DNA from: Desulfovibrio sp.
Lineage (GTDB): Bacteria; Desulfobacterota; Desulfovibrionia; Desulfovibrionales; Desulfovibrionaceae
NCBI GenBank assembly: GCA_016208105.1
Contig: JACQYS010000008.1
Coordinates: forward strand, 1-64,000
Direction: 5' to 3'
Length of the DNA: 64,000 nt
Of this stretch, positions 1 through 8,376 are shown piece after piece (within the stretch, counting starts at the first letter, position 1; the number at the start of each line of letters is the position of its first letter). The notes under the pieces were generated by a model, which had not been told where the DNA came from, did not search any database, and was given only the letters and a program-made list of their open reading frames with translations. The translations under genes were made by a program, and so were the position numbers.

Positions 1-2
1 AG

Positions 3-134
3 CATCTTCAAAAATACCTCGATGAATTCTGCTACCGATTCAACCGCCGTTTCTGGCCTGGGCAGGGCTTCGACCGCCTCTTGAGGGCCTGCTCCAGTGC
101 CACCCCTGTCACCTATGCGGAGTTAAGGGGATAG
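3..134 (+). pseudogene. IS1595-family transposase, C-terminal end only
   Basis: The window opens inside an open frame of 43 residues that ends in TAG. Its residues (HLQKYLDEFCYRFNRR, then a C-terminal VTYAELRG) match the last part of ISXO2-like (IS1595 family) DDE transposases, where the tail HLQ-YLDEF-YRFNRR is highly conserved. The start lies outside the window, so it cannot be said whether the element is intact. No clear terminal inverted repeat was found in the following 200 bases. Confidence 0.75.
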
Positions 135-345
135 CCACGAATAAAAAAGCAAGAGGTGATCGGAGAGCGATTGGAGTTCATCACACTTCAGCTGTGATCG
201 AAGGGGAAGGGAAGCTAATCCTTGAGCAAAAGGCAGGTGACCAGCAGCAGGACCCCAAGGAAGGAGGAGAAGAGCGTTTTCACGGACACGCTTACATGGG
301 CGGCGTCAAACCGATTCGAGATATGGACCGCCCCTTCGGGTCAGC
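135..345. other. Intergenic stretch between transposase end and PHP gene
   Basis: No supported gene. On the minus strand a 24-codon GTG-started frame (215-289) would encode a hydrophobic peptide, but it has no ribosome binding site and is not called. A small inverted repeat (TCACA-N7-TGTGA) lies at about 181-197. The stretch probably includes the right end of the insertion sequence. Confidence 0.4.
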
Positions 346-1005
346 CTATTTTTTCTTCAAAAAAAACTTCTGGAAAATTTCTTCCGCATTCTTCTCGGCT
401 TTCTGGATCTCTTGGGAAGTGAGGCCGGCTCCCAACGCAGCCATACGCCGCATGTCCTGCGACACCAGGTCGCCAGGCGCATGGGCGTCGTTGTCTATCA
501 CCAGCTTGGCCTTGAACTTCCGGGCCAGGGCAGCCACATGCCCGTTGGTCAGGCTGTGGCCCTTGCGGGTGGTTATCTCAAGATGCACACCTTTTTCGGC
601 GGCCAGCTTGACCTCCTCCTCGGTAATCAGCCCCGGGTGGGCCAGCACGTCCGCCCCACCCTCGATGGCCGCCAGGTTGGTGCCCCTGGCCACAGGCTCC
701 ACGATGGTCTCCCCGTGCACAACAACCACCATGGCCCCGGACCGGCGAGCCTCCACGATGAGCCCCGGGATGAGCGGCGGCGGGCAGTGGGTCAGCTCCA
801 CTCCCACGGCCAAATTGCAGTCCAGGTAGGGGCCGGTCTCGTCCGCGAAGCGGCGGAGGTTCTCGATGATGTGGTACATGTTGGAAGGGTCGGCGTGGTC
901 GGTGATGGCCAGCCCCTTGTACCCGGCAATGGCCGCGCGCCGGACCAATTCCGCGGGAATCAGTTCTCCGTCCGAGAACGTGGTGTGGGTGTGCAGGTCT
1001 ATCAT
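346..1005 (-). CDS. PHP-domain metal-dependent phosphoesterase
   Basis: A 219-residue cytoplasmic protein of the histidinol-phosphatase-like PHP family. Metal-binding motifs are visible in order: HTHTTFSDG at residues 5-13, ITDHAD near 35-40, a central VVHGET, HPG near 120, and NDAHAP near 172. These are the expected ligands for a trinuclear metal site that hydrolyses phosphate esters; the substrate cannot be read from the sequence. It is the last gene of the minus-strand run headed by miaB and the bifunctional nuclease, 4 bases after the nuclease gene, so it is probably co-transcribed with them. Family assignment is firm; a role as true histidinol phosphatase is not supported because no his genes are nearby. 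Confidence 0.85.
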   Translation of the reverse strand: MIDLHTHTTFSDGELIPAELVRRAAIAGYKGLAITDHADPSNMYHIIENLRRFADETGPYLDCNLAVGVELTHCPPPLIPGLIVEARRSGAMVVVVHGETIVEPVARGTNLAAIEGGADVLAHPGLITEEEVKLAAEKGVHLEITTRKGHSLTNGHVAALARKFKAKLVIDNDAHAPGDLVSQDMRRMAALGAGLTSQEIQKAEKNAEEIFQKFFLKKK

Positions 1006-1009
1006 GGCT

Positions 1010-1492
1010 CTACATCTTGTATTTGGTGTCTTCGGGGTTGTAGCTCTCCAGAATGTCCGCCCACTTGTCCTCGCCCTCGGCGTTACCGGGCTTGGGCTTA
1101 GCTTCGGACAGGGCCTCGATCACCTTGGGATCAACCAATATGGACGCCTTGGCGCGCAGGGCCAAGGCCACCGCGTCCGACGGGCGCGAATCGATCGCCA
1201 AGTTTTTCCCAACCCCTTCCACCGCTATCTCAGCGAAGAAGGTTCCGTCGCGCAGCTCCGTGATGGACACGGTGCGCACCTCGCCGCCCATCCGCCGGAT
1301 GGTGGAGAGGAGCAGGTCGTGGGTCATGGGCCGTGGCAGTTTCACGTCGTTTAAGGTGAGCGATATGGCCATGGCCTCCATGGCCCCGATCCATATGGGC
1401 AGGGTGGTCTTGTCCTCAAGGTCCTTGAGGATGAGCACCGGGGCCTGGGTGTCCTCGTCCAGGGCAAGGCCGAACACTTTCATCTCGATCAT
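1010..1492 (-). CDS. Bifunctional nuclease family (DUF151) protein
   Basis: A 160-residue protein with the DUF151/BFN fold: the N-terminus MIEMKVFGLALD, then PVLILKD, LPIWIGAMEA and SDAVALALR are the family signatures. Related proteins have been described with DNase and RNase activity, but the cellular role in bacteria is unclear. The start chosen is the ATG at 1492, not the upstream in-frame ATG, because it overlaps the miaB stop as ATGA and has GGGGGAGG about 8 bases upstream. Translational coupling to miaB is likely. Confidence 0.85.
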   Translation of the reverse strand: MIEMKVFGLALDEDTQAPVLILKDLEDKTTLPIWIGAMEAMAISLTLNDVKLPRPMTHDLLLSTIRRMGGEVRTVSITELRDGTFFAEIAVEGVGKNLAIDSRPSDAVALALRAKASILVDPKVIEALSEAKPKPGNAEGEDKWADILESYNPEDTKYKM

Positions 1493-2820
1493 GGTTGCGC
1501 CTCCCCCCACAGTGAGTGCTTCTTGGCCTGAGTGATCAACACGGGAACAATTTTTCCGAAAAGGTCGGGCTCGCGCGGAGCCGAAAAGTTCACTGCCCGC
1601 CCGGCCTCGTCGCGGCCACGCCAGGCCGAAATCTCCGAATCACGCTTCTTTCCGGGCCCTTCCACCAACACCATGGCCACGGTCCCGGTCAGGTCATTCA
1701 GCATGTCCTGCTGCTGGGCATTTTGCAAGGTCTGAAGCTCTCCCAGCCGCCAGGATTTTATGTCGTCCGGCACCTTGGGTTCCATCTTGACCGAGGCCAC
1801 GCCTGGGCGGTCGCAATAGATAAACGAGAAGGAACCCTCGAACTTTGCCGCACGGATGAGATCCATGGTGGCCCGGAAGTCCTCTTCCGTCTCACCCGGA
1901 AATCCGACGATAAAATCCGTGGAAAGGGAAATATCGGGCCTGGCCCGGCGCAGGGCCTCCACCTTGGCCATGTACTGTGCGCTGGTGTATTTTCTTCCCA
2001 TGCGATTAAGCACAGCGTCCGAGCCGGACTGCACGGGCAGATGCAGGCTCGGGCACAGGTTGGGGAGCTCGCCGAAGGCGGCGATGACCTCCTCTGCCAG
2101 GTCCTTCGGGTGCGAGGTTGTGAAGCGCAGACGCTCCACCCCGGGGATGGACGCCACCTGGCGCAGAAGCTGCGGGAAAGTAACGCCGTCCCCGCCGGAA
2201 TCCAGACCGTAGCTGTTCACGTTCTGGCCCAAAAGAGTGATGTCCTTGACCCCGGACGCGGCCAGCGACGCGCATTCGTCCAGGACGGCCGAGCTGGCCC
2301 GGGACTTCTGCCGGCCCCGCACATAGGGCACGATGCAGTAGGTGCAGAAGTTGTCGCACCCCTGCATGATGTTCACAAAGGCCAGCGGGGAGGACGCGGC
2401 TCCAGGGAGAGCCGGGTCGCGCTCCACGTAGTCTTCCGTGAAATCCAACAGCGAGAGCCTGAGTTTGGGATGACCAGCCAGCCTGGCAAGAGCCTGGGGG
2501 GCCTGGGATATGCCGTCCGTGCCGAAGACCAGGCGCACGAAGGGGAACCGGTTCCAGAGCTTCGTTCCCATCTGCTGGGCCACGCACCCGCCCACGGCGC
2601 AGAACATGTCCGGGTCGCGGTCGAGGTGCGCCGAGAGCCTGCCCAGAAGGCTGTAGACCTTCTGCTCGGGTTTTTCGCGCACGGAGCAGGTGTTGACGAT
2701 GTAGACCTGGGCCTCGTCTTCGGGAGTTTCCTCCCAGCCCATGCGGGTCAGGCTGCGGCCCAGCCAGCCGGAATCGGCGGCGTTCATCTGGCAGCCGAAC
2801 GTGAGGACATGAAACTTCAT
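1489..2820 (-). CDS. miaB: tRNA-2-methylthio-N6-dimethylallyladenosine synthase
   Basis: A radical-SAM methylthiotransferase that adds the 2-methylthio group to i6A37 in tRNAs reading UNN codons. Three parts are visible: the N-terminal UPF0004 domain with its cysteines (FGCQMNAADS, NTCSVRE, GGCVAQ), the radical-SAM core with CDNFCTYCIVPY (CX3CX2C) in the first half, and a C-terminal TRAM domain. Length (443 residues from ATG 2820) is normal. An ATG six codons further upstream is possible, but homologues begin at MKFHVLTFGCQMN. The stop overlaps the start of the next gene. Confidence 0.95.
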   Translation of the reverse strand: MKFHVLTFGCQMNAADSGWLGRSLTRMGWEETPEDEAQVYIVNTCSVREKPEQKVYSLLGRLSAHLDRDPDMFCAVGGCVAQQMGTKLWNRFPFVRLVFGTDGISQAPQALARLAGHPKLRLSLLDFTEDYVERDPALPGAASSPLAFVNIMQGCDNFCTYCIVPYVRGRQKSRASSAVLDECASLAASGVKDITLLGQNVNSYGLDSGGDGVTFPQLLRQVASIPGVERLRFTTSHPKDLAEEVIAAFGELPNLCPSLHLPVQSGSDAVLNRMGRKYTSAQYMAKVEALRRARPDISLSTDFIVGFPGETEEDFRATMDLIRAAKFEGSFSFIYCDRPGVASVKMEPKVPDDIKSWRLGELQTLQNAQQQDMLNDLTGTVAMVLVEGPGKKRDSEISAWRGRDEAGRAVNFSAPREPDLFGKIVPVLITQAKKHSLWGEAQP

Positions 2821-2925
2821 TTTGGCATGATAATGCATGGACGGGGCGCGGTCAAAGGGGGCTCGCTGAAGTACCTTGGGAAGGCGTGGGTGAGGCCGTG
2901 GGAAAACGTCCGACCCGTTGTTTCC

Positions 2926-3561
2926 CTATGCGTTCAGAGACGGACCCAGCCAGACAGCGAACCGTTCCAGAACCTTGTCGCGCATGGCGTCCGTACTCAA
3001 GGAGGAGGCGTCGAGCACCAGTTCTGCGCCCGGGTCCTCCTCGAAGGGCACGTCCACACCGATCACTAAGCCCAGTCCCTCGAACTTCTGGCCCGTGGCC
3101 TTGCGCTTCATGGCCTTGGCGTACAACCCGGCCATGACCGCACCTTCGGGGCGTGCGGTCTCGCGCTTCATGGCCGTGGCCACAGGGCAGCGCAGGTGAA
3201 CCTCGGCGAAACGGGGAATCAGCTCCCTGGCCGTGCGGCGCATGGCCACCTCCGGGCCGGAGCCGTCCATGAGCACCACCATGCCCTGCTCGACCAACAC
3301 GGCCGCCTCTTCGGCGAACAGCCGGTAGGCTTCGGCGCGCTCCCTGGCAGTGTAGAGGGGCCTCGGCGTGTAGTGCTTGCGCCTTGAATCCATTTGCAGG
3401 AGCGTCACATCCAGGCCACGCGTCTTCAGTTCCTCAAGCACTGCCCTGGCCAGGGTTGATTTGCCCGAGCCTGGAAGCCCCGTGAACCACAGAGCTGCTC
3501 CGAGACGCGCTTCCCGCGGGTCATCCTCCTCGGCCATTGCAGCGTTGCCCATGCCCATCAT
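2926..3561 (-). CDS. cysC: Adenylylsulfate kinase
   Basis: APS kinase, which phosphorylates adenylylsulfate to PAPS with ATP. Residues 28-35 are a P-loop (GLPGSGKS) directly after the WFTG strand typical of CysC. The substrate region shows TPRPLYTARERAEAYRLF, related to the CysC helix around the APS site, and EVHLRCPV near 145. At 211 residues it is slightly longer than the usual 180-200, with a short acidic N-terminal extension. In sulfate reducers APS goes mainly to dissimilatory reduction, so a CysC would serve sulfation or another sulfonucleotide use. No cysD/N is adjacent. Four possible ATG starts lie within 24 bases; the first is used. Confidence 0.82.
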   Translation of the reverse strand: MMGMGNAAMAEEDDPREARLGAALWFTGLPGSGKSTLARAVLEELKTRGLDVTLLQMDSRRKHYTPRPLYTARERAEAYRLFAEEAAVLVEQGMVVLMDGSGPEVAMRRTARELIPRFAEVHLRCPVATAMKRETARPEGAVMAGLYAKAMKRKATGQKFEGLGLVIGVDVPFEEDPGAELVLDASSLSTDAMRDKVLERFAVWLGPSLNA

Positions 3562-3606
3562 GCCAGAACCGTCCTAACGCTCATGAGAGCGAAGCCATAC
3601 AGGATT

Positions 3607-3662
3607 CCAAAGGAACGACGTTCCTTTGGCGGGTGCAGGGCAGCGTCCTGCCGGGTCCGGGC
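3607..3662. repeat. REP-like palindromic repeat element
   Basis: Begins with a perfect 9-5-9 palindrome (CCAAAGGAA, 5-base loop, TTCCTTTGG; 3607-3629), then CGGGTGCAGGGC and a second hairpin arm CCTGC. The same order (9-5-9 palindrome, CGGGTGCAGGGC, CCTGC) recurs on the other strand inside cbiB at 16334-16383. The palindrome arms differ in a compensatory way between the two copies, so structure rather than sequence is conserved. It occupies the gap between the APH-like kinase gene and cysC. Confidence 0.7.
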
Positions 3663-3687
3663 GGAGCCCGGTTCCTTCACCCACCCT

Positions 3688-4815
3688 CTACTCCAAATAC
3701 TTATTAATCCCCCGCCAGTCGAAGCGCTCGTCCTCCAGCACCCTTTCCAGAAAGCGCAAAAGCCCGGCCCGCACCGGCTCGGGGTGGTGCGGGTACCACT
3801 GGGGAGAGGCGATCACCAGCCCACGGAACACGTAGAAGGGCGCGATGACCTCTAAAATTTCCTCATCGCCAGTGCGCGAGAGATACTCTTCCCAGAAAGC
3901 GATGTAGAGCCTCTCGAAATCTCCTGAAAGCCTTGGCTTGTCCGTCTGGCCGTAGAGCGCGAACAGCACGAAATTGAGGCTCATGGTGGACACGTCGTCC
4001 GCCGGTTCGCCGAACTCGCCCCGGCTGCGGTCCAGCACGGAGAAATCCCATTTGCCATCATCATCTTTTCGCACCAGGGTGTTCCATGGGTGGAAGTCGC
4101 CATGAACCACGCTCAAGCGGTGCGTGTACTTGCGCAGCTTCCAGCGCCAGTCGACAACGCGCTTTTCCAGAGCCTGAAAGCGCTCCGGCAAAAACTTGTC
4201 GTAGGGGTAAGGATAGGCGTCCACCAGGCCGAAGATGCACTCCGAGGCACCTATCAGGTTGCGGATTCTGCGCAGGTACAGGTCCGGGTCGTCGGCCTTC
4301 TGCGCGTGGATCTCGGCCAGCCAGCCCGCAAAATCCCGGACCAGGGCGATGTCGTCCTGCGTGGCGCCTTCTTTGCCTATGCGCTCGAGATCCTTGTAGT
4401 AGTCGTCCCCGTCCACCAGCTCGTTTAAGATGAAGAACTCCTTGGGCTCCAGAACCCCTGTCATCTTGTCGCGCACGTCGAAATAGCCAAGGCCCATGGG
4501 CTTGGCATGTTTGGGCATACGCCCTGCGGTCTCGTGCTGGAACATGAGGATGGCGGCCCGGTCCCAGTAGAACTGGTGGCCGTACTTGTCGCCGCGCATG
4601 ATGGACAGAACGGCGGACCGCAGGCGCCCGTTCACGGAGAACTCGATGCGCAGCGGCTTGCCGTAGCCGAATTCCTTCATGCCCTGCAGGCCGTTCTGGC
4701 CGATTTCGCCAAGCCAGGAGAGCTTTGCCGAATCCCCGAACACCTGGCGCAGGTAGGCCTGGATCTTTTCGGAGCTTACCGAAAGCGGGGTTTTCTCTTC
4801 CGTGCCTGTGCGCAT
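3688..4815 (-). CDS. Aminoglycoside-phosphotransferase-fold kinase
   Basis: A 375-residue member of the APH/choline kinase superfamily. The catalytic loop VVHGDFHPWNTLV (H238, D240, N245) is intact, followed by the metal-binding aspartate in SVLDRSRGEFGEPADD. The N-lobe (about 1-120) is less typical. The substrate is unknown; such genes in bacteria act on sugars, amino-alcohols or antibiotics, and nothing here points to resistance. Neighbours are a PfkB-type kinase upstream and cysC downstream, all on the same strand. The start is supported by GGGAGG about 6 bases upstream. Confidence 0.75.
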   Translation of the reverse strand: MRTGTEEKTPLSVSSEKIQAYLRQVFGDSAKLSWLGEIGQNGLQGMKEFGYGKPLRIEFSVNGRLRSAVLSIMRGDKYGHQFYWDRAAILMFQHETAGRMPKHAKPMGLGYFDVRDKMTGVLEPKEFFILNELVDGDDYYKDLERIGKEGATQDDIALVRDFAGWLAEIHAQKADDPDLYLRRIRNLIGASECIFGLVDAYPYPYDKFLPERFQALEKRVVDWRWKLRKYTHRLSVVHGDFHPWNTLVRKDDDGKWDFSVLDRSRGEFGEPADDVSTMSLNFVLFALYGQTDKPRLSGDFERLYIAFWEEYLSRTGDEEILEVIAPFYVFRGLVIASPQWYPHHPEPVRAGLLRFLERVLEDERFDWRGINKYLE

Positions 4816-4953
4816 GGAGTCCTCCCTGGTGGCTGGGGCGATCTTAATAAGCCTGTCTTAGACCGGTTTCCCGGGGCTGCAACCTCGCAAGAAGGCGGCG
4901 CACTTCCCTGCTGCGCCTCCCCGCGTCCTGAAGCAGCGGCAACGCGAGAGGGG

Positions 4954-4971
4954 GCGCTGCCGCCCCCTGCC
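4954..4971 (-). terminator. GC-rich hairpin after the PfkB kinase gene
   Basis: An inverted repeat GGGGGC-GCTGCC-GCCCCC lies a few bases beyond the stop of the PfkB-type gene. There is no T run, so it would act as an mRNA-end stabiliser or a weak terminator at most. Confidence 0.35.
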
Positions 4972-4974
4972 CGG

Positions 4975-5910
4975 CTATGAGAGCGGCCCGAAGTTCTCCT
5001 CGTAGCGCGCCCGGAACTCTTTCTCGGTGAAGGTGTGTTCCTGGGTCCCGTGCTGCTCCACGCAATAGGCCGCGGCAACGGCTCCCATCCTGGCGGCCAC
5101 GGGCAGCGGTTTGCCCAGGGCCAGCCCCCGCAACAGACCCGCCCGGAATGAGTCACCCGCGCCGGTGGGGTCTTTCACGCCTGTAATCCTGGCCGCCGGG
5201 ACAGCGGTCTCGGCGCCCTTCTCATTGATCACGCAGCCTTCCTCGCCCAGGGTGGTGATGAGCGTGCCCACCCGGTGCAGTATGGCCTCTTTGGAGAGCC
5301 CGGTGGCATTCATGATCAGCTGGAGCTCGTAGTCGTTGGTGATCAGATAGCTGGCCCCGGTGAGCATCTCGGCCAGTTCCTCGCCGGAAAACGCGGTGAT
5401 GTTCTGGCCGGGGTCGAAGAAAAAGGGGATGCCCAGCTCCTTGAACTTGGCGCTGTAGTGCTTCATGTCCGCCAGGCAGCCGGGGGCGACGATGCCTAAC
5501 GTGGTCGCGGGATCGAAGCCATCAACCGGGAACCCGGCCTGGACCTTCATGGCTCCGGGGTTGAAGGCGGTTATCTGATTGTCGGTCTGGTCCGTGGTGA
5601 TGTAGGCCCCGGCGGTCAATTCCTCGGGAACGTTCCTAATGCCCTGCAGGGTGAGCCCGTGCTTGGTAAGCCAGGCGGCGTAGGGCTCAAAATCCTTGCC
5701 CACAGAGGCAACGATGGTGGGGCTGTCGCCTAAAAGGCTCAGGGAATAGGCGATGTTACCGGCAGTGCCGCCGAACTTTTCGGTCAAACCTTCCAGCACG
5801 AAGCACACCGAGAGGATGTGCAGTTTGTCGGGCAGGATGTGGTCGGCGAACTTGCCGGGAAAGGTCATGATCCTATCGTAGGCCATGGACCCGAAGACGA
5901 GGATGCGCAT
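4975..5910 (-). CDS. PfkB-family carbohydrate/nucleoside kinase
   Basis: A 311-residue ribokinase-fold kinase. The N-terminal glycine signature EKFGGTAGNIAYSLSLLG and the C-terminal catalytic signature DPTGAGDSF (about 247-255, catalytic Asp 253) are both complete. The N-terminus (MRILVFGSMAYDRIMTFPGKF) resembles bacterial adenosine-kinase-like PfkB proteins, so a nucleoside is the most likely substrate, but this is inferred. The ribosome binding site AAGGAG overlaps the stop codon of cutA (TAAGGAG), which implies translational coupling. Confidence 0.85.
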   Translation of the reverse strand: MRILVFGSMAYDRIMTFPGKFADHILPDKLHILSVCFVLEGLTEKFGGTAGNIAYSLSLLGDSPTIVASVGKDFEPYAAWLTKHGLTLQGIRNVPEELTAGAYITTDQTDNQITAFNPGAMKVQAGFPVDGFDPATTLGIVAPGCLADMKHYSAKFKELGIPFFFDPGQNITAFSGEELAEMLTGASYLITNDYELQLIMNATGLSKEAILHRVGTLITTLGEEGCVINEKGAETAVPAARITGVKDPTGAGDSFRAGLLRGLALGKPLPVAARMGAVAAAYCVEQHGTQEHTFTEKEFRARYEENFGPLS

Positions 5911-5919
5911 CGAGGCTCC

Positions 5920-6243
5920 TTACGCTTGCGGACCGGTCTCGGCGGTTATCCAGTCCAGAAAATCCGGGTTGCCGGCCGCCACCGGCAAGGCCACGACACA
6001 GGGCACCTGATAGGAGTGCAACTCCTTCACCCGCGCCACGACCTTCTCCATCAGCTCGGAACGGGTCTTGGCCACGAACAGGGCCTCGTCCTCCTCCTGA
6101 ACCTTGCCCTCCCACCAGTAGAGGGAACGCACGTTGTCCAGGACGTTCACGCAGGCCACCAGCCTCTCTTCCACCAGGGTCCGGCCGATTGCCAGAGCCT
6201 CGGTCCGGTCCTTGGCGGTGACGTAGACGAAAACAGCGGCCAT
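5920..6243 (-). CDS. cutA: CutA divalent-cation tolerance protein
   Basis: A 107-residue CutA1-family protein (small trimeric ferredoxin-like fold). Recognised by FVYVTAKDRTEALAIGRTLV, the strand ERLVACVNV, the tyrosine/tryptophan segment SLYWWEGKVQEEDE and KELHSYQVPCVVALPV. The ATG at 6243 is preferred over an upstream in-frame ATG because the preceding cytochrome gene stops only 2 bases before it. CutA has been linked to copper tolerance, but its biochemical role is unsettled. Confidence 0.9.
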   Translation of the reverse strand: MAAVFVYVTAKDRTEALAIGRTLVEERLVACVNVLDNVRSLYWWEGKVQEEDEALFVAKTRSELMEKVVARVKELHSYQVPCVVALPVAAGNPDFLDWITAETGPQA

Positions 6244-6244
6244 T

Positions 6245-6532
6245 CTACTCGCACACCGGCTTTGCCCCGGCCTTCTGGGCGGCGAGCCACTCCACAACGG
6301 CTGGTTTGTCCTTTTCAGGCAGTTGGGCGCCGTTCTTTATCATCCTGGTCACGGAGACATCCCAGGCGGCCTTGTCCTTCACTCCAAGAGTGGAACAGAT
6401 GCGCTTGGCGTTGTGGCATTTGGTGCATGTGGACATCACTGTCTGCGAGGCGTCCTGGGCCAGGGCCAGGCCGGCAAGGGAGACAGTAAAGACCAGGGCC
6501 AGGGCTGTAACGGCCAGACGGGTACGTGTCAT
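6245..6532 (-). CDS. Small periplasmic monohaem cytochrome c
   Basis: A 95-residue exported protein with a signal peptide (MTRTRLAVTALALVFTVSLA, cleavage after ALA) and one c-type haem site, CTKCH, near residues 36-40. A distal Met is present in VTRMIKNGAQLP, and the C-terminal PAVVEWLAAQ is typical of class I-like small cytochromes. It should act as a periplasmic electron carrier; its partner is unknown. The start at 6532 is chosen for AAGGAG 9 bases upstream. It heads the minus-strand run that continues into cutA. Confidence 0.85.
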   Translation of the reverse strand: MTRTRLAVTALALVFTVSLAGLALAQDASQTVMSTCTKCHNAKRICSTLGVKDKAAWDVSVTRMIKNGAQLPEKDKPAVVEWLAAQKAGAKPVCE

Positions 6533-6641
6533 AGGATCGTCTCCTTGAAAAGTGATTTGCTGACTCGTAGATACACGAGGCCCGTTATTTTGCAACGCGC
6601 CAAGGCTTGCCCCGGCCAGCGCGCCCGGCTAGTGTGGGCGC

Positions 6642-7292
6642 ATGCGCCGGCGTGAACAGCTCTTGGAGTATTACCAGGCCATGCTCGGGGCCCTGGGTCA
6701 CAGGCACTGGTGGCCAGCGCGCACGCCCTTCGAGGTGTGTGTGGGCGCGGTTCTTACCCAGAACACCGCCTGGACGGGCGTGGGAAAGGCCATCGCCAAC
6801 CTGGACGCGGCCGGAGGCCTGGACCCGCAGACGCTCTTCGCCCTGCCCCAGGAGAAAATCGAGGAGCTGATACGCCCGGCCGGGTATTTCAGGCTCAAGG
6901 CCAAACGGCTGCGCAGCCTCCTTGAATATCTGCGCGAGAGCTGCGGCTTCGATCTGGGCCTCTTGTCCAAGCGCGACATGGGCGCCGTGCGCGAGGAACT
7001 CCTGGGCGTTTCCGGGGTGGGGCCTGAAACGGCGGATTCCATTTTGTGCTACGCCCTTGGCATGCCAAGCTTCGTGGTGGACGCATACACCAGGCGCATC
7101 CTCTCCCGGCACGGTCTGGTTCCCGAGGACGCCCATTACGACGAACTGCGAGAGTTTTTCATGGACGTGCTGGACCCCGATCCAGCCCTGTACAACGACT
7201 TCCACGCCCAGTTGGTGCGCGTGGGCAACCGCTTCTGCAAAACCCGGAAACCGCTGTGCGAAGAATGCCCTTTGGGACCGTTTCTTTCCTGA
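6642..7292 (+). CDS. Endonuclease III-like HhH-GPD DNA glycosylase (COG2231 type)
   Basis: A 216-residue base-excision-repair glycosylase. The helix-hairpin-helix motif VSGVGPETADSI is followed by the catalytic aspartate in FVVDAYTRRI. The lysine used by bifunctional endonuclease III is replaced (GVGPETAD instead of GVGRKTAN), so a monofunctional glycosylase is expected. The C-terminal cluster has only three cysteines (CX6CX2C) and stops before the fourth, as in COG2231 proteins. The 3' end overlaps the start of the next gene by 28 bases. Confidence 0.85.
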   Translation: MRRREQLLEYYQAMLGALGHRHWWPARTPFEVCVGAVLTQNTAWTGVGKAIANLDAAGGLDPQTLFALPQEKIEELIRPAGYFRLKAKRLRSLLEYLRESCGFDLGLLSKRDMGAVREELLGVSGVGPETADSILCYALGMPSFVVDAYTRRILSRHGLVPEDAHYDELREFFMDVLDPDPALYNDFHAQLVRVGNRFCKTRKPLCEECPLGPFLS

Positions 7293-8305
7293 TTCTTCTC
7301 TTCCTGGCTGGTGCGGCCCGGGCCGGAGCGCCCTATGCCCTGGACCCCACGGCTACGGAAATGGCCGCGCGGCCCGAGCTTGGAAGGATTCTGGCCAACA
7401 TCCGCTTCCTGGAGGTCAAGTTGCGGCCCCAGACCACCCGCCTGGCCGTTCTGACCGGGGAGCGGGGCCGGCTCGTGCGGGAGCGCCAGGGAATCGAGGA
7501 CGAGCTCTCGGTGCTGACCGGGAGGCTCAAGGCCATGCTCCCAAAGCTCTGGGAGATGGAGGTCCGGCTCTCGGGCGTGCTGGAAGCTTCCGACGTGGCC
7601 TGGGACGAATCGGACCGCAACCTCAACTGGCTCGGGGCCGTATACGGCCTGGCCCGCGAGGAAGCCGGCCGCGTGGGGACTAAAAACAGCGCCCTGGCCG
7701 CCAACCTGGCCAAAGAGGCCAGGCTAAGGCCTGAGATTGATACCCAGGCCGCGCAGACCGAGGCCATCAAAGACGCCCTGCTGGCTGAGCGTCTGAAACT
7801 CCTGCGTGAGTTGACGGCGCTTCGGCGCGAGAAGCCCGCGCCAGCACAGCGACTTGAACATATCCTCGAACAGGCGTCCCTGGCGGACATCTCCCCGGTC
7901 TCCACGCTGGACAAGCCTCTGGAAACAGCTCGAGGCGCCCTGCCCTGGCCAGCCACCGGCACCATATCCGCGGTGTTTGCCCCGGACGGTCTACCGCCGG
8001 TGAACGGCATCGGGATAACAACGGCCGCCGGTGCCAAGGTGTCGGCCGTGCATTGGGGCCGCGTGGCCTATGCCGGAGAATTGAAAGGGCTTGGCACGGT
8101 GGTGGTCTTGTCCCACGGCGGTGGAGCCCTCACCGTGTATTCACACCTCTCGTCCTCGTCGGTGAAGGCCGGGCAGGAACTGGCCCGGGGCGAGATGCTC
8201 GGAACCGTTGGAAAACTCCAGCCAGGGACGGTTTCCGGCATGTATTTTGAATTGCGTTTTGGCCTAAAACCAATTAACCCCAGCCGATGGTTCCCGGCCG
8301 GTTGA
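7265..8305 (+). CDS. EnvC-like murein hydrolase activator (LytM domain)
   Basis: A 346-residue periplasmic protein: signal peptide (FLILLFLAGAARAG), a long coiled-coil region rich in Arg/Glu/Leu (about 30-230), then a LytM/M23 domain to the C-terminus. The domain keeps VYSHLS but lacks the zinc ligands: the first motif is GIGITTAAG instead of HxGxD-type, and the last is MYFELR instead of HFEL. It is therefore probably a non-enzymatic activator of amidases, as EnvC is. The start lies inside the previous gene. It is followed by ctpA and a divergent polysaccharide deacetylase, a recurrent trio in Gram-negative genomes. Confidence 0.82.
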   Translation: MPFGTVSFLILLFLAGAARAGAPYALDPTATEMAARPELGRILANIRFLEVKLRPQTTRLAVLTGERGRLVRERQGIEDELSVLTGRLKAMLPKLWEMEVRLSGVLEASDVAWDESDRNLNWLGAVYGLAREEAGRVGTKNSALAANLAKEARLRPEIDTQAAQTEAIKDALLAERLKLLRELTALRREKPAPAQRLEHILEQASLADISPVSTLDKPLETARGALPWPATGTISAVFAPDGLPPVNGIGITTAAGAKVSAVHWGRVAYAGELKGLGTVVVLSHGGGALTVYSHLSSSSVKAGQELARGEMLGTVGKLQPGTVSGMYFELRFGLKPINPSRWFPAG

Positions 8306-8376
8306 GAAACCGCCTGGGCAAAAGGTTTTCTGACGCATCCGGCCCATGCGGCCGGCTTTTCGCTGGAGGCGAATAT

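Noticed and set aside
181-197. TCACA-N7-TGTGA inverted repeat as a CRP-type site
   Set aside because: CRP sites are TGTGA-N6-TCACA; the arms here are in the reverse order and no promoter is adjacent.
1516-3069. A 517-codon open frame antisense to miaB and cysC
   Set aside because: Shadow of two confidently identified genes; no ribosome binding site and no recognisable motifs.
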